The notes below the pieces were generated by a model, which saw nothing but the letters and a program-made list of their open reading frames with translations, was not told where the DNA came from and ran no database searches. Below are positions 37,333-45,226 of a stretch of 64,000 bases of DNA, piece by piece (position 1 is the first letter of the stretch; every line of letters begins with the position of its first letter). The stretch spans positions 1-64,000 of the forward strand of contig NZ_JADNGN010000006.1 in NCBI RefSeq assembly GCF_015553355.1. Direction: 5' to 3'. Position numbers and translations under genes: made by a program. The DNA is from Collinsella aerofaciens (lineage in GTDB: Bacteria; Actinomycetota; Coriobacteriia; Coriobacteriales; Coriobacteriaceae).

Positions 37333-37722
37333 TTAGGCAACGAGCCTGCAAGCATATTCGATGGCTGCTGCGAGGCCGCCGCTCGATCGTGGTTGAAAGA
37401 CTGCATCGGCGGCGGCCTCGTTTTCGTATCCGGCGCCGCGAAGGGCGAGTGCTATGCCGGCTTCTAAAAGGAGCGGCAGGCCGCGTTGGCTGGTTGCGAT
37501 TACGGCAGCCTGATTGAGCGAGCAGCCGTGCGTTTGGCATCGGATGGCAAGTTCACCTCGCGCCGGGCAAGGGACCAGAACGGCGGCGACGCGACTTGAT
37601 AGCAATGCAAATGCTGTGCGCTCATCGGGCGAAAGGCATTCAGCTTCAACGACGACGAGCTTGGGCGGCGCGCTGTTTGTGCGAAGCGTGGCTCGGTACA
37701 TGCGGACCGAAGAACCCGACAT
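37333..37722 (-). CDS. Hypothetical protein, 129 aa
   Basis: I do not recognise a family. It starts at 37722 behind CACAGGAG. The centre 'VVVEAECLSPDERTAFALLS' and 'LLLEAGIALALRGAGYENEA' suggests a small alpha/beta fold, with three cysteines ('LVPCPARGELAIRCQTHGC'). Some resemblance to DNA-processing or Rossmann-like proteins such as DprA/MoCo carriers ('ATSQRGLPLLLEAGI') is suggestive only. Divergent from the XRE regulator, with a 24-bp palindrome between them, so it is probably controlled by that regulator. Confidence 0.6.
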   Translation of the reverse strand: MSGSSVRMYRATLRTNSAPPKLVVVEAECLSPDERTAFALLSSRVAAVLVPCPARGELAIRCQTHGCSLNQAAVIATSQRGLPLLLEAGIALALRGAGYENEAAADAVFQPRSSGGLAAAIEYACRLVA

Positions 37723-37745
37723 AGAAAACTCCTGTGTATTCGGGA

Positions 37746-37769
37746 AAACGTAAACTATAGTTTACGTTT
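37746..37769. promoter_or_regulatory. 24-bp perfect palindrome, candidate XRE operator
   Basis: A perfect inverted repeat with core CGTAAACTATAGTTTACG lies between the divergent hypothetical gene (starts 37722) and the XRE gene (starts 37799). The centre TATAGT could double as a -10 box. This is the expected position for an autoregulatory operator. Confidence 0.75.
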
Positions 37770-37798
37770 ATGTTCGGCTCCATTTCAAACTCGGCTGC

Positions 37799-38017
37799 AT
37801 GGACGAACGTGCGAAACAGATTCTTGGCAGGCGGGTCGAAGAGACACGCAGGGACCTTGGTATCTCCAAGGTTGATTTTTGTGTGGCGACAGGAATCAGC
37901 CGACCCTACCTCGACCGAATCGAAGATGGGACGGCAAATTTCACGCTCAAGGTTCTATTTAAGATCGCGCCCGCACTCGGCATGACGGTGTCAGAGCTTC
38001 TCGAGGGTATCGAATAG
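37799..38017 (+). CDS. XRE-family helix-turn-helix regulator
   Basis: 72 aa, a single Cro/C1-type domain: 'LGRRVEETRRDLGISKVDFC' then 'VATGISRPYLDRIEDGTANF' and 'TLKVLFKIAPALGMTVSELLEG'. The size and fold resemble controller proteins, but no restriction genes are adjacent. The first ATG has no convincing ribosome-binding site and lies about 30 bases from the palindrome, so translation may be leaderless or weak. Predicted to bind the palindrome at 37746 and control itself and the divergent gene. Confidence 0.85.
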   Translation: MDERAKQILGRRVEETRRDLGISKVDFCVATGISRPYLDRIEDGTANFTLKVLFKIAPALGMTVSELLEGIE

Positions 38018-38039
38018 GGGATACCCGTCGACAACTGAA

Positions 38040-39053
38040 TTACGCCATCGGGATGCGGTCGTGGTTGACTTGGCTGTAGAACAGGCGCCGAATCTCGGCC
38101 GCATCACGTGACTGGCCGAGTGCCCACATGGTTTTGGCCACGAGCGTCTCGGTGGTCATATCATCGCCGCGCAGAATGCCCGGATGATCGGCGTAAGCGC
38201 GGCCGACCTCATAAACGCCCAGATCGAGGCCCTCTTCGGGGACCTGCGTGGTCATAACGACGGTGCGACCCGAATCGACCCAGCGGAAAATTGCCTCTTG
38301 GAACGACTCGCCGGACTCGCCAAACTCGGGAATACCGCCAATGCCAAAGGTCTCCAGAATCACGGCGTCGTAGCTGTCGGCAAGGGCGTCGAGGATGCCC
38401 GGGTTCACGCCGGGCGTAAGCTTAAGGACAAACACGCGTGGGTTGATGCTGTCGTAGAAACGCACCGGGTTTTCGCCCTGATGCGTGCCGTGGAGCCCGT
38501 TGCGCACGATGCGGTCGTTGCGGATGTAGGCAATGGGCGGATAGTTGACGCTAATGAACGCGTTAAAGCTCATGGTGCGCTGCTTGCGGGCGCGCGTGCC
38601 GGCAATGGCTACGCCGCCAAACACGATCGAAACGTCGTGCGAATGCTCGTCGAGCGCATAGAGCAGGCTCTGGTACAGGTTGAGCTTGGCGTCGGTAAAG
38701 GGATTGCCCATGGGCTTTTGCGAGCCGGTGAGCACGATAGGCTTAGGGCTGTCCTGAATCAGATAGGAAAGCGCCGCCGCGGTGTAGCTCATGGTGTCGG
38801 TGCCGTGTAGAATCACGAATCCGTCGTGGTCGGCATAGCCCTTGACGATGACGTCGCGGATACACATCCAGTCGCTGGGGCGCATGTTGGTGCTGTCGAT
38901 GTTCATGGGCTGCACGACGTCGAGCTCGCAGAGGCCCGAGATCTCGGGGACGCTCTGGGCGAGCTCCTCACCGGTCAGGGCGGGGGAGAGGCCGTTGCCG
39001 TCCTCGGTCGATGCGATGGTGCCGCCCGTGGCGATGAGAAGGATGCGCTTCAT
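38040..39053 (-). CDS. ansA: L-asparaginase, type I (cytosolic)
   Basis: 337 aa from the ATG at 39053 (TAGGAA upstream); no signal peptide, so cytosolic rather than the periplasmic type II. It hydrolyses asparagine to aspartate and ammonia. The two catalytic threonine motifs are present: 'LIATGGTIAST' at residue 5 and 'FVILHGTDTMSYTAAALSYL'-type near 88. 'VLTGSQKPMGNPFTDAKLNL' near 115 and 'AVILETFGIGGIPE' near 235 also fit. Convergent with the XRE gene and divergent from guaA. Confidence 0.93.
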   Translation of the reverse strand: MKRILLIATGGTIASTEDGNGLSPALTGEELAQSVPEISGLCELDVVQPMNIDSTNMRPSDWMCIRDVIVKGYADHDGFVILHGTDTMSYTAAALSYLIQDSPKPIVLTGSQKPMGNPFTDAKLNLYQSLLYALDEHSHDVSIVFGGVAIAGTRARKQRTMSFNAFISVNYPPIAYIRNDRIVRNGLHGTHQGENPVRFYDSINPRVFVLKLTPGVNPGILDALADSYDAVILETFGIGGIPEFGESGESFQEAIFRWVDSGRTVVMTTQVPEEGLDLGVYEVGRAYADHPGILRGDDMTTETLVAKTMWALGQSRDAAEIRRLFYSQVNHDRIPMA

Positions 39054-39127
39054 GCTGGTATTCCTATCGTATTTGCCGCCGCAGAGGCGGAGTCGTTCGG
39101 CAGTATTGTGGCACAGGGCGTCCAATG

Positions 39128-39160
39128 TTCAAACGTATTACATCATCTGTAACGTTTGAA
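39128..39160. promoter_or_regulatory. Inverted repeat in the ansA-guaA divergent region
   Basis: TTCAAACGT (39128-39136) and ACGTTTGAA (39152-39160), 15-base spacer, about 75 bases upstream of the ansA start. Inner bases TACA / TGTA extend the symmetry with a small offset. A candidate operator for ansA. Confidence 0.5.
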
Positions 39161-39320
39161 AACACTTCAATTGCCGTCAAATAGGGGCCCAGGTCGTGCG
39201 TTTGCCGTGCGCTGATGGCTGCGAGGGGCGAGAAACCCCATATAACGTGTACACTATGAAGGCTATTTTCGTTCATTCACGCGGGTGGGCACCGGCTCCC
39301 CGCCAACAAGAGGGGGAACC

Positions 39321-40919
39321 ATGGATCAAAAGGCTTCCGCAAAGGTCCTCGTACTCGACTTTGGTGCGCAGTACGGTCAGCTCATTGCCCGTCGCGTCCG
39401 CGACCTCAACGTGTATTCCGAGATTGTCCCCTGCGACATCTCGGCCGACGAGATTCGCGAGATGAACGCCTCTGCGCTCATCCTTTCCGGCGGTCCGGCT
39501 TCCGTGTATGCCGAGGACGCTCCGTCTATAGATCCCGCCATCTTTGACCTGGGCCTTCCCGTCCTGGGCTTCTGCTACGGCCATCAGATCACGGCCGTGA
39601 CGCTCGGCGGCAAGGTCGGCCACTCCGAGGTGGGCGAGTACGGCCGCGCCACCATCACGCGCACGGCCGGCGCCAAGCTCTTTAACTCCACGCCCATGGA
39701 GCAGACCGTGTGGATGAGCCACCGCGACGCCGTTTCCGAGGTGCCCGAGGGCTTTACCGTTACCGCCAGCACTGACGTGTGCCCGGTTGCCGCCATGGAG
39801 TGCGTCGAGCGCAAGATTTTCACCACGCAGTTCCACCCCGAGGTCAAGCACTCCGAGTATGGTCAGCAGCTGCTGAGCAACTTCCTGTTTGAGATCTGCG
39901 GCCTGGAGCCCAACTGGAGCATGGACAACCTGGTCGAGACCATGACGGCCGAGTTCCGCGAGAAGGTCGGCGACGACCGCGTGATTCTGGCCCTGTCCGG
40001 TGGCGTCGACTCCTCCGTCGTGGCTGCGCTGGGCGCTCGCGCCGTGGGCAAGCAGATGACCTGCGTGTTCATCAACCACGGCCTGCTGCGCAAGGGCGAG
40101 CCTGAGCAGGTGGAGGAGGTCTTCACCAAGCAGTTTGACGTCGACTTTATCCACGTCCACGCCGAGGACCGTTATGCCGAGCTTCTGGCCGGTGTGACCG
40201 AGCCCGAGGAGAAGCGCCGCATCATCGGTACGCAGTTCTGGAAAGAGTTCTTCGCCGTGGCGCAGCAGCTCGAGACCGATGGCAAGCCGGTCAAGTACCT
40301 GGCTCAGGGCACCATCTACCCCGACATCATCGAGTCCGGCGCTCGCAAGACGGGCGGCAAGACGGCCACCATCAAGAGCCATCACAACCTGATCCCGTTC
40401 CCCGAGGGCGTGCACTTCGACCTCATCGAGCCGCTCGACCACTTCTTTAAGGACGAGGTCCGCGCGCTTGGTCTGGCACTGGGCCTGCCGGGTCACATCG
40501 TGTTCCGCCAGCCTTTCCCGGGCCCGGGTCTTGCCATCCGCACCATCGGTGCGGTCGACAAGGAGAAACTCGAGATCCTCAAGAACGCCGACGCTATCGT
40601 GCGCGAGGAGCTGGATGCCTACAACCAGCGCCTGTTTGAGCAGACCGGCGAGCGCAACTCCGAGCACAGCTGCTGGCAGTATTTCGCGGTTCTGCCCGAC
40701 ATTAAGTCCGTCGGCGTTATGGGCGACGAGCGCACCTACCAGCGTCCGATCATCCTGCGTGCCGTCGAGTCCAGCGATGCCATGACCGCCGACTGGGCCA
40801 AGCTGCCCTACGACGTGCTGGCCCGCATTTCCGGCCGCATTGTTGCCGAGGTCCCCGGTGCCAACCGCGTGTGCTACGACATCACGTCCAAGCCGCCCGC
40901 GACCATCGAGTGGGAGTAG
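39321..40919 (+). CDS. guaA: GMP synthase (glutamine-hydrolysing)
   Basis: 532 aa. The N-terminal class I amidotransferase has 'LDFGAQYGQLIARRVRD', the nucleophile in 'VLGFCYGHQIT' near residue 84 and the His/Glu in 'TTQFHPEVKH' near 175. The ATP-pyrophosphatase domain has the PP-loop 'ALSGGVDSSVVAAL' near 223, and the C-terminal dimerisation domain ends 'ISGRIVAEVPGANRVCYDIT' and 'KPPATIEWE', the usual terminus. Converts XMP to GMP. The start at 39321 follows AGAGGGGG. Monocistronic with a terminator at 40940. Confidence 0.97.
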   Translation: MDQKASAKVLVLDFGAQYGQLIARRVRDLNVYSEIVPCDISADEIREMNASALILSGGPASVYAEDAPSIDPAIFDLGLPVLGFCYGHQITAVTLGGKVGHSEVGEYGRATITRTAGAKLFNSTPMEQTVWMSHRDAVSEVPEGFTVTASTDVCPVAAMECVERKIFTTQFHPEVKHSEYGQQLLSNFLFEICGLEPNWSMDNLVETMTAEFREKVGDDRVILALSGGVDSSVVAALGARAVGKQMTCVFINHGLLRKGEPEQVEEVFTKQFDVDFIHVHAEDRYAELLAGVTEPEEKRRIIGTQFWKEFFAVAQQLETDGKPVKYLAQGTIYPDIIESGARKTGGKTATIKSHHNLIPFPEGVHFDLIEPLDHFFKDEVRALGLALGLPGHIVFRQPFPGPGLAIRTIGAVDKEKLEILKNADAIVREELDAYNQRLFEQTGERNSEHSCWQYFAVLPDIKSVGVMGDERTYQRPIILRAVESSDAMTADWAKLPYDVLARISGRIVAEVPGANRVCYDITSKPPATIEWE

Positions 40920-40939
40920 TTGATATCTAGCGTTTCCGA

Positions 40940-40975
40940 GCCCCTGACCTGCACAAACAGGTCGGGGGCTTTTCG
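40940..40975 (+). terminator. Rho-independent terminator of guaA
   Basis: GCCCCTGACCTG / CAGGTCGGGGGC stem with a 6-base loop and TTTTC tail. Confidence 0.92.
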
Positions 40976-41196
40976 TTTGGCAACCGCTGGACAACCTTTA
41001 TGGTTTCGTGCCCCGTGAACAGGGGACGTAGCGCTGTTCACGTCTGGGCCCATGTCGGCACCGATCATTGCCCGCGCTGCTTCTGCTTGCGCTTCAGCTT
41101 CCGCTGCTCGAAACACGTCGTCGGGAGTTCCGCGTCGGCGCCCCGCCTTCCCGCCGAAGGAGGGGGTGACGGCTCCCTGCAGAGCCGCGGAACCTC

Positions 41197-41412
41197 CTAT
41201 ATCCGCTTGTTGCGGGCTTGCTTGAGCCAGTTCCTCTTGAAAGAGCCTATACCTCCGAAGAACTTGTTGTACGTCTCACCGTTCTCCTTGGCCTCGTACT
41301 TGACCAAGGCAAGTTCGATAGTGCAGAGGTAATCCGCCACTTGTTCGAGGCGGTAGTCGGTCATCGAGGTCTTGCGGCATCGGACGACCCCTTTTGAGAG
41401 GACCTTGCCCAC
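41197..41412 (-). CDS. Small hypothetical ORF, possibly a gene remnant
   Basis: At most 71 aa from a GTG, or 55 aa from the ATG at 41364 ('MTDYRLEQVADYLCTIELAL...'). Basic C-terminus 'FKRNWLKQARNKRI'. No ribosome-binding site for either start and no family recognised. Its 5' end overlaps the breakpoint where the mtnN fragment begins on the other strand, so it could be the surviving end of a truncated gene. The codon use is reasonable but evidence is thin. The 277 bp before it (from 40920) hold only the guaA terminator and a small hairpin. Confidence 0.35.
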   Translation of the reverse strand: MGKVLSKGVVRCRKTSMTDYRLEQVADYLCTIELALVKYEAKENGETYNKFFGGIGSFKRNWLKQARNKRI

Positions 41413-41652
41413 CGAGTCGTCTCGCCCGCGGAACAGAAGGAGCGCATCCTCGCGACCTTCGGCGACCTGTGCTGCGAGATGGAGGGCTGCACCATCGCGC
41501 AGGCCGCCTATCTCAACGGCGTGCCCCTCGTCGTCGTGCGCGCCATCAGCGACAAGCCCTGCGCCGAGGGCCAGGTCGTCGACTACAACACCTTCGAGAA
41601 GAAGGCCGCCTGCGACTGCGCCCGCATCGCCGCGCGCATGGTTAAGCTTTAG
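41398..41652 (+). pseudogene. mtnN: 3' fragment of 5'-methylthioadenosine/SAH nucleosidase
   Basis: The plus-strand frame from 41398 to the TAG at 41650 reads 84 residues without a start codon and matches the C-terminal third of MTA/SAH nucleosidase. It includes 'GDLCCEMEGCTIAQAAYLNG' (the CEMEGAAIA motif with the ribose-binding Met-Glu), 'VPLVVVRAISDKPC' (catalytic Asp in RAISD) and 'FEKKAACDCARIAARMVKL'. A stop lies directly upstream (41395), and the first two thirds are missing. The deletion junction is at or just before 41398. A strong terminator still follows. Confidence 0.88.
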
Positions 41653-41705
41653 GCCCTGCGCGCCGGGGCCCTTCTTTATGTTGGGACCCCGGCGCGCAGG
41701 GCCCT
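41653..41705 (+). terminator. Long hairpin terminator after the mtnN remnant
   Basis: 16-bp perfect GC-rich stem GCCCTGCGCGCCGGGG / CCCCGGCGCGCAGGGC with an 18-base loop and a short CTTT tail. It also insulates the PTS regulator downstream. Confidence 0.8.
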
Positions 41706-41846
41706 TTCCAAAGCGAAGTGTCGAGTCGAAGTGTTGAGCGTCGGCCCTGAATGTTCAATGGCCGTTGTTTTCTGCCCCTCAAGTGGTGAACTTCTCCTCG
41801 GGGCTGTTGATTCCCCCACGCGCCCCCTTCCGTTCTCTGTGTTCCC

Positions 41847-41868
41847 CTTATACTCCTTGTACAAGGAG
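41847..41868 (+). promoter_or_regulatory. -10 box and 16-bp palindrome covering the RBS of the LevR-like gene
   Basis: TTATAC (41847-41852) is followed at once by the perfect palindrome CTCCTTGTACAAGGAG (41853-41868), which includes the ribosome-binding site AAGGAGG of the regulator. An operator over the start site for autoregulation is the simplest reading. Confidence 0.55.
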
Positions 41869-41878
41869 GTAAGAAGTC

Positions 41879-44620
41879 ATGGACAAGACCGCACAGGACA
41901 GCTTGGCAAAGAAGCCCGCCGACATGAGGGACAGGATTCTCGAGCATCTCGAGGCCCTCACCTCTGCCGTCTCGCTCGACGACCTTGCCCGTCTGTCCAC
42001 CTCCGACATCGCCGAGACGCTCATCATCTCCAGGAGTCTGGCGAGCCAGTACCTCAACGACCTTGTTCGCGCCGGCCTTGTGGTTAAGGTGGCGGGCAGG
42101 CCTGTCCGTTATTTTCATCGCCGCGCGTTCCAGAAGCGTTTTCAGGTAAAGCTCTCTGCAAGCGAGTACGCCTCGCTCGCCGACCTCATCCAGGCGACGG
42201 GAATCGCCGATCACCGTGACTTCGCGCGTGCCGTGGGCTTTGACCTGAGCCTCAGCTCCGTTGTCGAGCAGTGCAAGGCTGCGGTTCAGTACCCTCCGTT
42301 CGGCCTGCCCATCCTCTTGAGCGGCGGCGTGGGTGTCGGCAAGTCTTTCCTTTCTCGCCTTGTGTACGAGTACGGCAAGAACCAGGGCTTGCTGTCCCGC
42401 GACTCCTCCTATGTGCGCATCGACTGCGCCGGGGTCCCGGACGCCGCCTCGTTCAACGGGCTTCTTGACGAGTCGATCGCGAAATCGCGCGGGGGTGTGG
42501 TTTTTGTCAACGGCATCGAGGCACTCTCTCCCTCTGCGATGGAGCACTGCCTTGCGACGGCCCTCGGGCTCGATGCCTCCCAGGATGCGCCGCGCGCTCG
42601 CCTCGTTCTTTCGACGACGCTTTCCGCCGATGACCTGAAGGTTTCCTCGGCCTACAGCAAAATGCCCATCTGTGCCCGCGTCCCCTCACTCAAGGAGCGG
42701 ACCCCCGAGGAGCGCGAGGATCTCATCTTGAGCTTCCTGCGCAGCGAGGGGTGCCGAATCGGTTCTGATGTGAAGATTAGCCGCGGCGCATACCGTTGCC
42801 TCGTGAACGCGGACTTTTCCGATAACATCGCCGGCTTGCGCGCCTGCGTGACGAACTGCTGCGCCAAAGCGTTCCTCAATCGCGAGGGCGACTACGTCGT
42901 CGTTCGCCCGTATCTTCTTCCCAGCGGGCTCCTCTCCTCCGCGCAGATCGATCAACAGCCCGACGATGGCGTTCTGATCGACGCGTCCCTGGATGCCGCC
43001 GAGAGCACAGGGCCGGTCGAGCAGGCGCTCGATGCCCTGTGCTCTCTCGATGAGCGATTCTGCGCCGGGGAGCTCTCTGTCTCCGAGCTCGTCTCGCAAG
43101 CTGTCTCCGCTGTGCGCGGCGTTGAGGATCACTTGATCTTCGGCCGCGGCGTTACCTCCTCGAGGTCGCGCGCCTTCGAGCGCATCGTGGGCGCGGTCCT
43201 TGCCGACGCAGGCTCTTCTTATGGCATCGAGCTTTCGAGGAAGGTCGCTTTTCTACTGGCCCAGGAGATTTGCCTGCAGTTGTGGCCGGGCATCGGCCTG
43301 GCTAAGCGAAAGTCTGCCTGTGCGGAGCAAATCTCCCATCTCCTCGGTGCCGTGACCTCCGAATTACCGTTTGCCTCGAGCGTCTCCGATCAGGTCGCCG
43401 CAGACGTGGAAGGGGCGCTGGGAATCTCGCTCGATCACTTCACGAAGACGCTTCTGACGCTGTGCGTCGCATCGGAGTCTCGCGACGCGAAGGCCCTTCG
43501 AACGCTCTGCGTCATCTTGTCCCACGGCTACTCAACGGCGACGAGCATCGCCGACGCGGCGAACCGTATGCTCGGCATGCATGTGTACGAGGCGGTCGAC
43601 ATGCCCTACGACCAGCAGCTGAAGGACATCGTCGGTCCGCTCCAGCGCCTCGTCGACCGCCATTCCTACTGCACCGGGGTCGTGTTCCTCGTCGACATGG
43701 GCTCCTTGGAGGAGGCCTATAAGGCCCTCGAGAACGTTACCGACTCCACTATCGGCGTGGTGAACAACGTCTCTACCGGTCTTGCGCTCGAGATCGGGGT
43801 CGGGCTGCTCGGCGGCAAGTCCATCGCCGAGGTTCTTGGCGATGCGACCGCCGCGTGCGTGACGCACTGCAAGGTGATCGAGCGCGTCAACCGTGAGGAC
43901 GCCATCGTCTTCTGCTCCGAGTCCGGGGTCGACGCCGCGGAGAGGATACGCCAGCTCGTCTCGCAGAGCCTCCCGCGCACCATAGGCGCGCGCCTGCTCA
44001 CGAGGCCCTTCAAGCAGCTCGTCGCGAACGGGTCGAACGACGCCGTTTTCTCCGAGCACCGCGTCTGCGCCGTCATCGGCACGGGAGACCCCGGGGTCGC
44101 CTCCGTCCCCTTCGTCGCCCTCGAGGACATCATGTCGACGGCGTCCGCCTCTAAGGTTGATGCCGTGTTCGGCAGGTGGCTTGACGCTTCCGAGCTCTCT
44201 TCTTTCCACGAGAAGCTGCTCTCGAACATGACGCTGCAGAACGTCATCCGCTCCATCACCATCCTCGACCCGGAGCGGCTATTCCATGAGATCGAGAGCG
44301 CCGTGCACGAGCTTCAGCGCAGGACAGGCGAGAAGATCGGCAGTAACGCCATCATTGGGCTCTACGTTCACCTCTGCTGTCTCGTCGAGCGCCTTGTTAC
44401 CAGAAACCCCATTGAGACCTACGTTGGCCAGGACCGCTTCGAGGAGGAACGCGCCGATTTCATCGAGTCCTTCAGGCAGAGCTTCTCGAGCATCTCGACG
44501 CGCTATCGCGTAGAGGTTCCCGTAAGCGAGATCGCATATGTCTTCGACTACATAAGCGTGAGCGCCGCCCCGGCGCGAGAGGAGCGCCTCGGCTCCTCGG
44601 ACCTCCTGCTCGACGAGTGA
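41879..44620 (+). CDS. LevR-like PTS-regulated AAA+ transcriptional regulator
   Basis: 913 aa. N-terminal winged helix (about 15-90: 'DDLARLSTSDIAETLIISRS', 'RPVRYFHRRAF'). Then an AAA+ domain with Walker A 'LLSGGVGVGKSFLSRLVYEY' near 148 and Walker B 'GGVVFVNGIEALS' near 205. Next a PRD-like helical region, an EIIA(Man)-type domain from about 540 ('VILSHGYSTATSIADAANRM', His phosphorylation site), and a C-terminal PRD near 800 ('LFHEIESAVHELQRRTGEKI', 'LYVHLCCLVERLV'). This is the LevR/ManR plan: PTS phosphorylation of the EIIA/PRD histidines reports sugar status. The loop that should carry the sigma-54 contact motif GAFTGA is short and lacks it ('FNGLLDESIAKSRGG'), so sigma-54 dependence is doubtful. 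It precedes the PTS operon it should control. Confidence 0.88.
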   Translation: MDKTAQDSLAKKPADMRDRILEHLEALTSAVSLDDLARLSTSDIAETLIISRSLASQYLNDLVRAGLVVKVAGRPVRYFHRRAFQKRFQVKLSASEYASLADLIQATGIADHRDFARAVGFDLSLSSVVEQCKAAVQYPPFGLPILLSGGVGVGKSFLSRLVYEYGKNQGLLSRDSSYVRIDCAGVPDAASFNGLLDESIAKSRGGVVFVNGIEALSPSAMEHCLATALGLDASQDAPRARLVLSTTLSADDLKVSSAYSKMPICARVPSLKERTPEEREDLILSFLRSEGCRIGSDVKISRGAYRCLVNADFSDNIAGLRACVTNCCAKAFLNREGDYVVVRPYLLPSGLLSSAQIDQQPDDGVLIDASLDAAESTGPVEQALDALCSLDERFCAGELSVSELVSQAVSAVRGVEDHLIFGRGVTSSRSRAFERIVGAVLADAGSSYGIELSRKVAFLLAQEICLQLWPGIGLAKRKSACAEQISHLLGAVTSELPFASSVSDQVAADVEGALGISLDHFTKTLLTLCVASESRDAKALRTLCVILSHGYSTATSIADAANRMLGMHVYEAVDMPYDQQLKDIVGPLQRLVDRHSYCTGVVFLVDMGSLEEAYKALENVTDSTIGVVNNVSTGLALEIGVGLLGGKSIAEVLGDATAACVTHCKVIERVNREDAIVFCSESGVDAAERIRQLVSQSLPRTIGARLLTRPFKQLVANGSNDAVFSEHRVCAVIGTGDPGVASVPFVALEDIMSTASASKVDAVFGRWLDASELSSFHEKLLSNMTLQNVIRSITILDPERLFHEIESAVHELQRRTGEKIGSNAIIGLYVHLCCLVERLVTRNPIETYVGQDRFEEERADFIESFRQSFSSISTRYRVEVPVSEIAYVFDYISVSAAPAREERLGSSDLLLDE

Positions 44621-44743
44621 CCTTCCCCGCGCCGCCGCAAGCTGACCGCGCGTCCTCAATAATCCGATAACCCCTTGCCCGGCGCGAATCCGGATAGCGC
44701 CGAGGCAGTACCGAACGTAAAACTTCATTTGATAGGAGCAAAC

Positions 44744-45217
44744 ATGAGTGTTGTTATGGCACGAATCGACAATCGCCTGCTTCACGGCATCATCGTGACG
44801 CAGTGGGCCCCGGTGTCGGGCGCGACCCGAGTCATGGTCATCGACGACAAGGTCGCCGGCGACGAGGTCCTGAAGTCCACCATGAGGATGGCGCGCCCCG
44901 CGGGCATGGCCGTCTCGATCATCTCCGAGCAGACCGCGCTCAAGAACTTCGCGGCGGGCAAGTACGACCGCGAGAAGGTCTTTGTCATCGCCAAGGAGCC
45001 CGAGACGATCCTTCACCTGGTCGAGTCGGGCATCGAGCTCCCGTCGCTGATCGTCGGCGGCTCTCTTGTCAAGGAGGGCGGCGTCCAGCTCACCCAGCGC
45101 GCCTATGCCTCCGCCGAGAACGTCCAGAGCTACAAGGCGCTCATCGCCCGCGGCGTCAAGGTGACGGCACAGCTCGTGCCCGCCGACAAGCCCGTCTCCG
45201 TCGCCGACCTCATCTAA
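44744..45217 (+). CDS. PTS mannose/fructose/sorbose family EIIB
   Basis: 157 aa from the ATG at 44744 (ATAGGAG upstream). 'MARIDNRLLHGIIVTQWAP' at the N-terminus holds the phosphorylated His of the mannose-family IIB; 'VMVIDDKVAGDEVLKSTMRM' and the C-terminal 'VTAQLVPADKPVSVADLI' complete the domain. It takes phosphate from the EIIA at 46875 and passes it to sugar at the IIC/IID pore. First structural gene of the operon IIB-IIC-IID-IIA-GH172-ROK; gaps are 2-26 bp until the GH172 gene. Confidence 0.95.
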   Translation: MSVVMARIDNRLLHGIIVTQWAPVSGATRVMVIDDKVAGDEVLKSTMRMARPAGMAVSIISEQTALKNFAAGKYDREKVFVIAKEPETILHLVESGIELPSLIVGGSLVKEGGVQLTQRAYASAENVQSYKALIARGVKVTAQLVPADKPVSVADLI

Positions 45218-45226
45218 GGAGGGATC

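Noticed and set aside
39273-40994. 573-codon minus-strand open frame
   Set aside because: Antisense of guaA; starts inside the guaA terminator.
40874-41116. 80-codon minus-strand ORF after guaA
   Set aside because: Runs through the guaA terminator and the guaA 3' end; Ala/Glu low-complexity start; no ribosome-binding site.
44621-44743. Sigma-54 promoter for the PTS operon
   Set aside because: LevR systems usually have one, but no TGGCAC-N5-TTGC-type element is present in this gap.
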